Positions 8,013 through 15,652 of a DNA stretch of 64,000 nucleotides are shown here, piece by piece. The DNA comes from Halobacillus locisalis (GTDB lineage Bacteria > Bacillota > Bacilli > Bacillales > Halobacillaceae). The stretch lies in NCBI RefSeq assembly GCF_013694105.1, contig NZ_JACEFG010000003.1, forward strand, positions 62,001 to 126,000, written 5' to 3'. Position numbers and translations under genes: made by a program. The notes beneath the pieces are model-generated. The model saw only the letters and a program-made list of their open reading frames with translations, did not search any database and was not told the DNA's origin. Positions within the stretch are counted from its first letter, which is position 1. The number at the start of each line of letters is the position of its first letter.

Positions 8013-9632
8013 ATGACATCCGCGATCGAAACCGACGTCCTCATTATCGGAGCCGGACCAACAGGACTTATGGCAGCCAACGAGTTGCAAAAAAGAGGGC
8101 TGGATTTTGTCTGCCTAGAGAAAAATGCAGCACCGTCTGACCTCTCCAAAGCACTGGGAATCCAAGCGAGGACGCTCGAATTATTTGAGCTGCTGGGCGT
8201 TCATCGTCCTTTTCTGAAAAAAGGTTATCCAGGACCAGGGGCGAAATTGCATTTAGGTGGGGACAGTCCGTCATTAGTCGAGCTCTATCATATCGAAAGT
8301 CGATACCCTTATATGTTGGTTCTCCCGCAAAGTGAAACGGAAGAAATATTAGAGGATCATTTATCGACACTCGGTGGGAAGGTGCATCGTAAGCATGACG
8401 TCGTAGATATCAACGAAACGGATGAAGGGGTTCGCGTAGAGGCAAAGCATGACGGAGAAATCATTACGTATGAAGCGAAGTATTTGTTGGCTTGTGATGG
8501 TGCACATAGTCCTGTTCGCGAAGCGCTTAATGTTGAATTCGTCGGTGAGGATGATGGGTACACCTTTTTCCTAGGAGATGTGGATGTTCCCGCTCTCAAC
8601 GATATATACATTAATATGCATTTGAACGACAGGGGAGATGTTGCCTTTTTCCCTTATAAGGACGGAAGTTATCGGGTAGTCGGACTGGATCGTTCGAAAC
8701 AAGGTCTTCCTCATAAAGACGAGTTGCCGCTGCATGAATTGCAAGAGAGTATCAATACCATCATGTCTGAGCCTTATAAAGTGGAGAACCCGAAGTGGCT
8801 TTCCTATTTCGGTACGTCCCATAGACAGGTACCGAATTACCGTAAAGGGAATGTGTTTTTTGTAGGGGATGCCGCACATATTCATAATCCGATGGGCGGC
8901 CAAGGGATGAACCTAGGATTGCAGGATGTCGCGAATATTGCCTGGAAACTGGAGGCAGTTCTGAAAGGGTATGCCGGTGATGCTTTTCTCGATAGCTACC
9001 ATGAGGAGCGCTGGCCTCTCGGAAAAGATGTACTGAAAGAGACATCACGCATGCTTAAAATTGCCAATCTAGAAGGGACTCCAGGGAAGATTCGGAACTG
9101 GGCAGGGAAAGCGGTGCTTACTCAAGACTGGGTTCAGGACAGAATTGCGAACCACTTGTCAAACATTTACAACGAGTATGAAGACACGCCTCGGAATAAG
9201 TCCTTGCGCGATTCTTCTCTACCGAAGGGGGCCATTCAGGCAGGTCAGCGGGTGCCTGATCATTTGTTGTTTTTTGATGGAACGACAGATGAGAGTATCT
9301 ATCCATTAATCAGAAAGCACGGTCATCTCTGTCTCGTGTATATTGATAGCGAAGATGAAGCGTTTCTTGATCGCGCATGCTCGTTTTCGGACAAATTGAA
9401 TGAAGCCTACCCGGACCTTATGAAGGTCGTCCTTGTGGCCAAAGGTGGAACCGTGTCGGACAACCGTGGAGAACACTCGATTATTTATGATGTCCATAGA
9501 CATTTAGAAAAGAAACTTGGAATGAGAAAAGGGCATACATTACTCGTGCGACCAGATGGTCATGTCGCGTTTCATGAGTCGTCTTCTGATATTGAGAAGA
9601 CGTTGGATAAAGTGAAGCGGTTCTTTAGTTAA
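8013..9632 (+). CDS. FAD-dependent aromatic-type monooxygenase (PheA/MhpA family)
   Basis: 539 residues. N-terminal Rossmann motif VLIIGAGPTGLMAANEL with CLEKN at the end of strand two, the DG-type motif LLACDGAHSPVREAL near residue 165, and the second FAD motif FFVGDAAHIHNPMGGQGMNL. This is the class A flavin hydroxylase layout, which uses NAD(P)H and oxygen to hydroxylate aromatic rings. The last ~130 residues (DHLLFFDG, HLCLVYIDSED, LLVRPDGHVAFH) form the thioredoxin-like C-terminal domain of the phenol-hydroxylase branch. Substrate unknown; no ring-cleavage genes nearby. An AAAGGAGAAC site precedes the ATG. Monocistronic. Confidence 0.9.
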   Translation: MTSAIETDVLIIGAGPTGLMAANELQKRGLDFVCLEKNAAPSDLSKALGIQARTLELFELLGVHRPFLKKGYPGPGAKLHLGGDSPSLVELYHIESRYPYMLVLPQSETEEILEDHLSTLGGKVHRKHDVVDINETDEGVRVEAKHDGEIITYEAKYLLACDGAHSPVREALNVEFVGEDDGYTFFLGDVDVPALNDIYINMHLNDRGDVAFFPYKDGSYRVVGLDRSKQGLPHKDELPLHELQESINTIMSEPYKVENPKWLSYFGTSHRQVPNYRKGNVFFVGDAAHIHNPMGGQGMNLGLQDVANIAWKLEAVLKGYAGDAFLDSYHEERWPLGKDVLKETSRMLKIANLEGTPGKIRNWAGKAVLTQDWVQDRIANHLSNIYNEYEDTPRNKSLRDSSLPKGAIQAGQRVPDHLLFFDGTTDESIYPLIRKHGHLCLVYIDSEDEAFLDRACSFSDKLNEAYPDLMKVVLVAKGGTVSDNRGEHSIIYDVHRHLEKKLGMRKGHTLLVRPDGHVAFHESSSDIEKTLDKVKRFFS

Positions 9633-9672
9633 GTCTGTAACGCTCAACAGAAGGGTGTGTAAATCGTAAATC

Positions 9673-9713
9673 AAAAAGAGAGACCAGTCCTTTGGGGCTG
9701 GTCTCTCTTTAAA
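9673..9713. terminator. Bidirectional terminator
   Basis: Perfect 13-bp stem AAAGAGAGACCAG with its complement, lying between two convergent genes. Confidence 0.85.
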
Positions 9714-9735
9714 GGGTAAATACCTCGATAATCAA

Positions 9736-10281
9736 TTATAAAAGAGCCTTGATATCTTCTTCCATCTCTAAAGGCTCGGTCGTGGACTCGAAGCGTTGCA
9801 CGACTTCACCATCACGGTTAACGAGGAATTTCGTAAAGTTCCACTTGATGGAGTTCCCTTCCATATAGTGAGGGTATTTCTCATTAAGTATCGCCATCAA
9901 CAGCTTGGCAGTCGGGTGTTCGGTATTGAAGCCTTCGAAAGACTTTTGTTCACTTAAGTATTGGAATAATGGGTGAGCGTCTTTATCTCGGACATCGATT
10001 TTCTTGAAGATCGGAAAGTTTACCCCGAAGTTCAAAGCACAGTATTCGGTGATTTCTCCGTCCTTCAAAGGTTCTTGGTCGTCGAACTGATTGGAAGGGA
10101 AAGCGAGGACTTGAAGGCCTTGCTCTTCATAACGGGCTTGGATCTTCTGCAGGTCCTCAAGTTGCGGAGTGAATCCACAGTTGGTCGCTGTATTAACGAT
10201 CAACATCACTTTTCCTTTATATCGATTCATTCCTCTTGTTAATCCGCTTGATGTTTTAATTTTGTAATCATAAATAGTCAT
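9736..10281 (-). CDS. bsaA: Glutathione peroxidase family (thiol peroxidase, BsaA-like)
   Basis: 181 residues of thioredoxin fold. The peroxidatic cysteine is in NTATNCGFTPQ, with the conserved FPSNQF glutamine and the IKWNFTKFLV tryptophan/asparagine completing the catalytic tetrad. In Bacillaceae such cysteine enzymes are usually thioredoxin-dependent rather than glutathione-dependent and reduce organic and hydrogen peroxide. The second cysteine CALNFG matches the resolving position. Monocistronic, AAGGAGAGA before ATG. Confidence 0.93.
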   Translation of the reverse strand: MTIYDYKIKTSSGLTRGMNRYKGKVMLIVNTATNCGFTPQLEDLQKIQARYEEQGLQVLAFPSNQFDDQEPLKDGEITEYCALNFGVNFPIFKKIDVRDKDAHPLFQYLSEQKSFEGFNTEHPTAKLLMAILNEKYPHYMEGNSIKWNFTKFLVNRDGEVVQRFESTTEPLEMEEDIKALL

Positions 10282-10585
10282 TTTGTCTCTCCTTAGAACG
10301 TACGCATTATAACGTCGTAGCTTTGTATAGTACTTTATACCTTGTTAAGATATTATTTAAACATAATTTTTCAGACGTATCAGATTGATGAGGACAAAAA
10401 CCTTTACTGGCGTCCAATAAGGATTCATTGCGTTTTTAAAAACGGATGTCTATCTATCTTATCATTGGTTTCGTTAAATACCTAGCAATGTGAAATCGTT
10501 ACCATTTTTTAGTTTGTGAGAAATAAGACTCAATCCGAATAGAATAATGCGGATGATGATTCCTATCTTAAAGGGGAGAAGATCA
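10282..10585. other. Gene-free stretch without a recognisable feature
   Basis: This AT-rich stretch between the peroxidase start and the terminator of the candidate RNA holds no ORF with a ribosome site. A TATAAT (minus strand, 10306-10311) could be the -10 of the peroxidase gene; no good -35 was found. Confidence 0.5.
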
Positions 10586-10618
10586 CAAAAAAATACCAGC
10601 CTATGTGGACTGGTATTC
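10586..10618 (-). terminator. Rho-independent terminator of the candidate ncRNA
   Basis: Perfect 8-bp stem AATACCAG/CTGGTATT with seven As on the plus strand giving the U-run on the minus transcript. Confidence 0.8.
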
Positions 10619-11092
10619 ATTCAACAACTTAGGTGACCCAACCATATAAGAATCATCCTCGATTCTTACTATGTTTCAAATTATCAACTTACCAGAAGGA
10701 TTATTCTTATGAAGAATTCGTTCCCTTCTTACTTGTGGTGAAGTGTAATTTTTAAAATCCTCATTTCCTTCTTCCAAGTCGTGGACCTCACATTCCGTTA
10801 CTTTAGAAGATGAGAACTTGCAAGTGTTCCTCATAATCTGACGCTCTCTTTAAAATAGACTGTGCACCTTCTTTTTAAAGTGATGGTCTTCTAAGTGGAA
10901 CAAGGGACCATGAGGTTTGTGACTCACGTGCTTCTAACATGACGGTCTCTTCGGCTGGCCGTAGTTTAGGGCTGATCTGCATCCTCTGCACTGGATGTGT
11001 GTTCCCTCCGTCCCGGCAGCATTCGTTCCTGTTCAACGGAAACGAACTCGCAATGGTTGAGCCACCTAAGTTGTAGAATTTATTTTATTTAC
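10586..11092 (-). ncRNA. Candidate ~500-nt structured non-coding RNA, family not identified
   Basis: Three signals agree on the minus strand. An extended -10 (TGCTATAAT) lies just upstream. A long-range helix closes the transcript: 10624-10645 pairs with 11053-11074 over 20 of 22 positions. A terminator hairpin (AATACCAG/CTGGTATT plus T-run) ends it. Internal hairpins include GAATCGAGGATGATTC, a stem of about 8 bp around the GTTCGTTTCC/GGAACGAA pair, and CATCC/GGATG. It does not match RNase P, tmRNA or SRP RNA as I know them. Its size and ornate layout recall large RNAs such as OLE, but the usual ispA neighbourhood is absent, so no family is claimed. A 52-codon ORF overlaps it. Confidence 0.65.
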
Positions 11093-11098
11093 ACGTTC

Positions 11099-11107
11099 AT
11101 TATAGCA
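11099..11107 (-). promoter_or_regulatory. Extended -10 promoter for the candidate ncRNA
   Basis: Minus-strand TGCTATAAT is a perfect extended -10. The -35 region (TGGATT at 17 bp) is weak, as is common for TGn promoters. Confidence 0.6.
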
Positions 11108-11224
11108 CTGGTGATAAGAAGAATCCAGTAAAATGATAGCGTTTTCATAAATTAATCAGAAAGCTGATCCCATTCGAATTTTTTTGATACAATTATTGGG
11201 AAATATGTCTGGGAGGTGCCAGTT

Positions 11225-11995
11225 ATGCCTGGTTGGTTTGATACAAATATAGAAGACTCTTTCCAATTGTTCTCGACTGAACACATCGTTATGCTTGTTA
11301 TCCTTTTTTCAGGAATCGCTCTTTTGCTTGCTGGTCAAAAAACCTTGCATCATCGACCAAGGGTTCGACAATTTACTAGATGGACCTTATTTGTATTGCT
11401 ATTGTTCAGTGAAGCCGGTCATCAAGTATGGGGGCTAGCCAATCAAAACTGGAATATGGAAGAACATGCTCCGTTACACTTATGCGGCATCGCTTCGTTG
11501 CTAGCTATGGTGGCCTTAATTTACTCCAATCAAAAGTTGATTCAAACCCTTTATTTCATTGCCATACTTCCGGCAATCATTACGTTGTTCACACCGGAGG
11601 TATTCTATTCCTTTCCTCATTTTCGCTTCATGAAGTTCTTTCTCCATCATATGGCCTTGGCGTGGGCTGGGGTGTTTTTGGTGATGGCGACATCAACACG
11701 CATTACATTCAAATCTATGCTGCAAGTCTTTGCCAAGTTGAATGGGTATGCGGTTTTCATTTTCATTCTCAATCGTATGATCGGTACTAATTATTTGTTT
11801 CTTGCTGGGACTCCGGATGTTTCGACCCCATTAGATGTGCTTGGAGATGGCGTTTGGTATTACATAAATCTAGAATTGTTCTGCTTCGGGATTTTTCTGT
11901 TGATGTACCTCTTGTACCGAGGTGGGGATTTATTCAGCGTGTTGAATAGAAGAACGGAAGATGGACATCACATGGAAAAAGACGAAGCTCAATAG
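11225..11995 (+). CDS. TIGR02206 family integral membrane protein (YwaF-like)
   Basis: 256 residues, about seven helices. Conserved features of the YwaF family are present: TEHIVMLVILF at the N-terminus, HAPLHLCGIASLLAM, FIAILPAIITLFTPEV, FFLHHMALAWAGVFLV and LNRMIGTNYLFLAG. Function is unknown. A GTG three codons upstream is in frame but lies inside the GGGAGG ribosome site, so the ATG is chosen. It is transcribed away from the candidate RNA and stands alone. Confidence 0.85.
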   Translation: MPGWFDTNIEDSFQLFSTEHIVMLVILFSGIALLLAGQKTLHHRPRVRQFTRWTLFVLLLFSEAGHQVWGLANQNWNMEEHAPLHLCGIASLLAMVALIYSNQKLIQTLYFIAILPAIITLFTPEVFYSFPHFRFMKFFLHHMALAWAGVFLVMATSTRITFKSMLQVFAKLNGYAVFIFILNRMIGTNYLFLAGTPDVSTPLDVLGDGVWYYINLELFCFGIFLLMYLLYRGGDLFSVLNRRTEDGHHMEKDEAQ

Positions 11996-12065
11996 TTTTA
12001 AACATGATCGTTTTGACTTTTGTTTAAGGATGTCTCAAAATAAACCTTGAATAAGAGGTGAAACG

Positions 12066-12479
12066 ATGGCAGATAAAATGAACAATGTACGTTGGTTCAG
12101 CATGGCGCTGAAGGCGTTGATTATATTAGCAGAGAACGAAAACAGGTGCCCGAGCGGCCAGCTTGCAGAAAAATTGGAGTCGCGGTCTGTCTACTTGCGT
12201 AAGATTTTGACTCACTTAGTGAAGGCGGACATCATCGGTGCGAAAGAAGGGCGCGATGGTGGATATTCGCTTAGTAAAAAGCCGGAAGAAATCCAATTGT
12301 CCGAGGTCTATGAAGCGATCAGTGCGGAGACAGTGGCCAAAGACTATTTCGAAACAGAAGGGAAGCACTGTTTCTCAAGAGAATCCCAACTATCCCTTTG
12401 CAATCTACAAAATGAAATGGAATCGTGGATTTTAGAAGGCTTACGAACGAAAAACTTATCTGATTTAATCGACCAGTAA
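12066..12479 (+). CDS. Rrf2-family transcriptional regulator
   Basis: 137 residues with the Rrf2 winged helix: WFSMALKALIILAEN, CPSGQLAEKLESRSVYLRKI, and GAKEGRDGGYSLSKKPEEI as the GRxGGY wing. Iron-sulfur members carry a three-cysteine cluster after this; here only two cysteines (GKHCFSR and LSLCNLQ) lie there, so it may sense by thiol chemistry or another ligand. It is directly upstream of a nitroreductase whose promoter carries repeated ACAGTTA/TAACTGT half-sites, the likely target. Confidence 0.88.
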   Translation: MADKMNNVRWFSMALKALIILAENENRCPSGQLAEKLESRSVYLRKILTHLVKADIIGAKEGRDGGYSLSKKPEEIQLSEVYEAISAETVAKDYFETEGKHCFSRESQLSLCNLQNEMESWILEGLRTKNLSDLIDQ

Positions 12480-12510
12480 AACGAAACGGCTGACGTTTCG
12501 TTTTCTTTTT
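12478..12510 (+). terminator. Rho-independent terminator after Rrf2 gene
   Basis: 10-bp perfect stem AAAACGAAAC/GTTTCGTTTT overlapping the stop codon, followed by Ts. Confidence 0.85.
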
Positions 12511-12524
12511 GCAATGAACTGTAG

Positions 12525-12576
12525 TTGACAAAGGAACAGTTAAGTCTCTATACTGTAACTGTGAAAGATACAGTTA
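12525..12576 (+). promoter_or_regulatory. Nitroreductase promoter with Rrf2-type operator half-sites
   Basis: Consensus -35 TTGACA and TATACT -10 separated by 18 bp. Three 7-bp half-sites follow the pattern ACAGTTA (12536), TAACTGT (12556), ACAGTTA (12570), overlapping and following the -10. This is a good repressor arrangement for the upstream Rrf2 protein. Confidence 0.78.
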
Positions 12577-12592
12577 TGGGGAGGACATCAAC

Positions 12593-13306
12593 ATGTCTAA
12601 CAAAACGATGACAAAAGAAGAATATTTAAATAAAGTGAAAGAAATCGATACAACGAAAGAAGCGCCGAAGGTGTTGAAAGATACAGACTTTCTAACTGTC
12701 GCAAACGAACGACGCTCCGTACGTCAGTATGATCCAGACTTCAAGATTGACCGCAAAGAAATTGAAGAGTTGTTGGAAACAGCGACACTTGCGCCGTCAT
12801 CTTCCAATTTGCAGTCTTGGCGATTCCTCGTGATTGACGATCAGGAAGAGAAGGAGCGCTTGCTCCCGATTGCGAATAACCAACAGCAAATCACAGACGC
12901 CTCTGCCGTCATTGCGATTCTCGGCGATAAGAAAGCCTACAAGAGAGCGGATCAAATCTATTCTCAAATCGCTGAAAAAGGAAATATGCCAGAAGACATT
13001 AAAGATATGTATGTGAACAGCATCTTTGATAACTACGGAAACTTCCCTGAAGAGCGTCTTGCGAAAATCGCTCACATCGACGGGGGAATTGTCGGCATGC
13101 AACTGATGTTGGCTGCGAAAGCGAAAGGCTACGATACTGTTCCAATGGGTGGTTATGATGAAGAACAGTTCTTGAAAGCTTTCAACGTGCCGGAGGAATA
13201 TACGTCCGTGATGCTATTATCTCTTGGTAAGGGAACAAAAGCTGGATTCCAAAAAACGCGTCTTCCATTAGAAGACGTCGTGCAGTGGAACCGTTATGAG
13301 TCATAA
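12593..13306 (+). CDS. Nitroreductase family NAD(P)H:FMN oxidoreductase (YdgI/MhqN-like)
   Basis: 237 residues. The N-terminal FMN motif RRSVRQYDPD is followed by LLETATLAPSSSNLQSWRFLVI, the central helix HIDGGIVGMQLMLAAKAKGYDT, and the GKGTK C-terminal motif near LSLGKGTKAGFQKTRLPLEDVV. Such enzymes reduce nitro compounds or quinones with two electrons. The Rrf2 regulator and its half-sites suggest induction by electrophiles. An extra ~40 residues at the N-terminus precede the core, as in MhqN-type proteins. Confidence 0.9.
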   Translation: MSNKTMTKEEYLNKVKEIDTTKEAPKVLKDTDFLTVANERRSVRQYDPDFKIDRKEIEELLETATLAPSSSNLQSWRFLVIDDQEEKERLLPIANNQQQITDASAVIAILGDKKAYKRADQIYSQIAEKGNMPEDIKDMYVNSIFDNYGNFPEERLAKIAHIDGGIVGMQLMLAAKAKGYDTVPMGGYDEEQFLKAFNVPEEYTSVMLLSLGKGTKAGFQKTRLPLEDVVQWNRYES

Positions 13307-13315
13307 ATGATGAGG

Positions 13316-13347
13316 AACGATCACCTTTTTGGGGTGATCGTTTTTTG
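13316..13347 (+). terminator. Rho-independent terminator
   Basis: 10-bp stem AACGATCACC/GGTGATCGTT and T-run. Confidence 0.9.
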
Positions 13348-13421
13348 TGTTAGGCATTGTCTCGGTTCTGGGCGTCATTCAGAAAAGGTCTCTTATCGAT
13401 TTCTTCATTGTGAAGGGAGTG

Positions 13422-13577
13422 AAACTGTTGCGAGGAAGGTGATTAAGACGGTATTCGATCATATAATCAGGTCAAACCGTTTTAATAGAAGGAATCATGA
13501 CGTTTCTAGACATCTGGAAAAGGCAAAACCGCTTTAAGCGAGGCACTTATGACGTTTTTGAGGGAAGGTAAAATAAA
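13422..13577. repeat. Imperfect tandem repeat, three units of 52 bp
   Basis: Units start at 13422, 13474 and 13526, each with AAACYG followed by a (G/A)AGG block and GACG(G/T)T. Units two and three share the end TATGACGTTT/CATGACGTTT. They fill the otherwise empty stretch between the nitroreductase terminator and the histidine kinase. The 76-codon reading frame here lacks any coding character. Confidence 0.55.
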
Positions 13578-13675
13578 AAGCGTACATATCCGGTTGTTGG
13601 GAGTTGTGAGCTTTAGAATAGAACGTCCACTTTTCACCGAAATTCATGTAAACTAGAACAAAAGAGGTGACGCCC

Positions 13676-14878
13676 GTGAAGCTAAATAATTTGAATATCA
13701 TCCGGCTTGTGATGTTCTATCTGATCAGTTCAGTCTACTATCTCAACTTTCCTGACACGACTTTCCATACAGGAGTCGTCATCCTTGCCGTGCTCGGGTT
13801 CACAGCTACCCATTTTGCGCTATATCATCCAAAAGGAGACGATTATCTTCCATACATACTGTCGGTGGACTTCGGATTGATTTTGGTGCTTGGTTTACTT
13901 GATCCAGGCTCTACGCTGTATTTGATTTTATTCGGCGTCGAAGCTGTGACCTTGCTGATTGTTGAGAATCGTAAAAAAGTGATTCTCCCTTTTGCCGCCT
14001 CTTTTCTTGCAACCTTCGTGTCTATTAATCTCTACACGTATCAGGTGACGGGCGAGTTTTCGATCTTTGATAATCTGATCAGTGGTGCATTCGTCGTATT
14101 CTGTGCGATTGTAGGACGATTGATTTTCAGACTCACCGAAGCGCAACAGACGGTCAGCGATCAGTATGCAGAATTGAAGGGCGCTCACGAGCAGTTGAAG
14201 CAGTATTCCGAGCAGGTTGAAGAGTTGACGGCGATTGAGGAGCGTAACCGCATCTCGAGAGAAATCCATGACACGGTCGGCCATAAGATGACAGCCCTCC
14301 TTATGCAGCTTCAGGTGGCGAAAGAACTTCAACAAGTCGATCAAGACAAAAGCAGCAAGGCTCTTACTGTATCAGAAGGCCTTGCACGTGAAGCGTTACA
14401 TGAAACGAGGATGTCGGTACGCACGTTGCGTGCCGATGCAGGAGATGCTAGGTCGTTTGTAACAAAAGTGAGGGAAGTGCTCGGAGAGTATGAGCAGCAG
14501 ACTGGTCTTGTATCGACCTTATATGTGGAAGGGGAGGCATTGATGATTCCTCCTTCTATCCAGTTGGCACTCACAAGGTTAGTGCAGGAGTCCTTGACGA
14601 ATGCGGTGAAGCACGGAGGAGCGAAGACGTGCGAGGTGGAACTGGTCATCAAGGAAGAAATCGTTATTCTTACGGTAACGGATGATGGAAAAGGGTCGAG
14701 CGAAGTGCAGCCTGGATTCGGCATGACGAATATGCGGGAGCGTGTCCAGGACCACGGGGGAAGGTTGGCGTTTGAGACTACTCTTGAACAGGGGTTTTCC
14801 ATACGGGCCGAATTTCCGTTGAAACGAATGACATGGAGAGTAGGTGGAGCAGATGATTACACTCATGATCGTCGATGA
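13676..14878 (+). CDS. NarL-type sensor histidine kinase (YvfT/DesK-like)
   Basis: About 400 residues: six hydrophobic helices in the first ~155 residues, a coiled coil (AQQTVSDQYAELKGAHEQLK), then a HisKA_3 box EERNRISREIHDTVGHKMTA with the phospho-acceptor His, and a HATPase domain with LTRLVQESLTNAVKHG (N box) and VTDDGKGSS (G1). No periplasmic sensor loop, so it probably senses a membrane state. An in-frame GTG three codons earlier lies in the AAGAGGTG site, so the later GTG is used. Overlaps the response regulator gene by 26 bases. The following ABC exporter is the likely target, as in the B. subtilis yvf cluster. Confidence 0.9.
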   Translation: MKLNNLNIIRLVMFYLISSVYYLNFPDTTFHTGVVILAVLGFTATHFALYHPKGDDYLPYILSVDFGLILVLGLLDPGSTLYLILFGVEAVTLLIVENRKKVILPFAASFLATFVSINLYTYQVTGEFSIFDNLISGAFVVFCAIVGRLIFRLTEAQQTVSDQYAELKGAHEQLKQYSEQVEELTAIEERNRISREIHDTVGHKMTALLMQLQVAKELQQVDQDKSSKALTVSEGLAREALHETRMSVRTLRADAGDARSFVTKVREVLGEYEQQTGLVSTLYVEGEALMIPPSIQLALTRLVQESLTNAVKHGGAKTCEVELVIKEEIVILTVTDDGKGSSEVQPGFGMTNMRERVQDHGGRLAFETTLEQGFSIRAEFPLKRMTWRVGGADDYTHDRR

Positions 14879-15527
14879 TCAAGAACTGATGCGTGACGGG
14901 CTGGCGACCATACTGGATTTGAAGCAGGACTTGTCCGTCGTCGGTGTAGCTTCAGATGGGCAAGAAGCGTACGAAATGGCCCTTGAGAAAAAGCCGGACA
15001 TCGTCTTGATGGATATCCGAATGCCAGGGACGAATGGGGTAAAAGGAGCCAAGTTGATTACATCCTCTCTCTTAGATACCAAGGTGTTGATGCTCACCAC
15101 GTTTTCCGATACCGAACTGATTCTCGAAGCGCTGACAGAAGGTGCACACGGGTATTTGCTGAAAGATATGCCGACCGACTCCATTGTCCAGGCGGTCATG
15201 ACGGTTCATGCAGGCGGAATTGTACTGCCGCAGCATTTGACTGCCGAAATCATCAATGAAATGAAGCGTAAGAAGGAATTGGAGAAAGAGATTTTTCCCG
15301 CGGATAACGTCCCGGCTCTCATCCATGACTTGACCGATCGAGAACGGGAAGTGTTGAAGAAACTCGGCGAGGGACTCAATAACAAAGAAATCGCAGGACA
15401 ATTGTATATTTCAGAAGGCACGGTGAAGAACCACGTATCGCATTTGATAGGAAAATTGGAAGTACGCGACCGTACGCAAGCCGCGATTTTCGCCGTTCGA
15501 TACGGAATCACCACCTTCCCATCATGA
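14853..15527 (+). CDS. LuxR/NarL-family response regulator
   Basis: 225 residues. Receiver domain with acidic pair VDDQE near the N-terminus, phospho-acceptor Asp in IVLMDIRMPG, conserved Thr in MLTTFSD and Lys in LLKDM. C-terminal LuxR HTH: LTDREREVLKKLGEGLNNKE, then TVKNHVSHLIGKLEVRDR. ATG chosen for spacing from AGGTGGAG; the gene overlaps the kinase 3' end. Forms a cognate pair with that kinase and is expected to activate the ABC exporter genes downstream. Confidence 0.92.
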   Translation: MITLMIVDDQELMRDGLATILDLKQDLSVVGVASDGQEAYEMALEKKPDIVLMDIRMPGTNGVKGAKLITSSLLDTKVLMLTTFSDTELILEALTEGAHGYLLKDMPTDSIVQAVMTVHAGGIVLPQHLTAEIINEMKRKKELEKEIFPADNVPALIHDLTDREREVLKKLGEGLNNKEIAGQLYISEGTVKNHVSHLIGKLEVRDRTQAAIFAVRYGITTFPS

Positions 15528-15544
15528 CTATTGGCACATGCCGA

Positions 15545-15571
15545 GGCAGCTATTTCAGCTGTCTTTTTTTT
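15545..15571 (+). terminator. Rho-independent terminator between regulator and exporter genes
   Basis: Stem GGCAGCT/AGCTGTC with T-run, 18 bases after the regulator stop. The ABC genes therefore probably have their own promoter. Confidence 0.75.
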
Positions 15572-15652
15572 ATGTATTTCTATCGCTCTGGAGATTCTCT
15601 TTTTTCGAAACCGAGGTACGATAAAGACATCAAATGACGAGGAGTGACGGAG

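Noticed and set aside
10586-11092. RNase P RNA, tmRNA or SRP RNA at the candidate ncRNA
   Set aside because: The conserved GAGGAAAGTCC core of RNase P, the GGGGACGTTACGG start of tmRNA and the SRP core are not present on either strand.
10586-11092. OLE RNA assignment
   Set aside because: Size and ornate layout are compatible, but I could not match conserved OLE sequence from memory and the usual ispA/OAP neighbours are missing.
13307-13537. 76-codon frame after the nitroreductase
   Set aside because: It starts inside the nitroreductase stop and terminator hairpin, crosses the 52-bp repeats and has no ribosome site.
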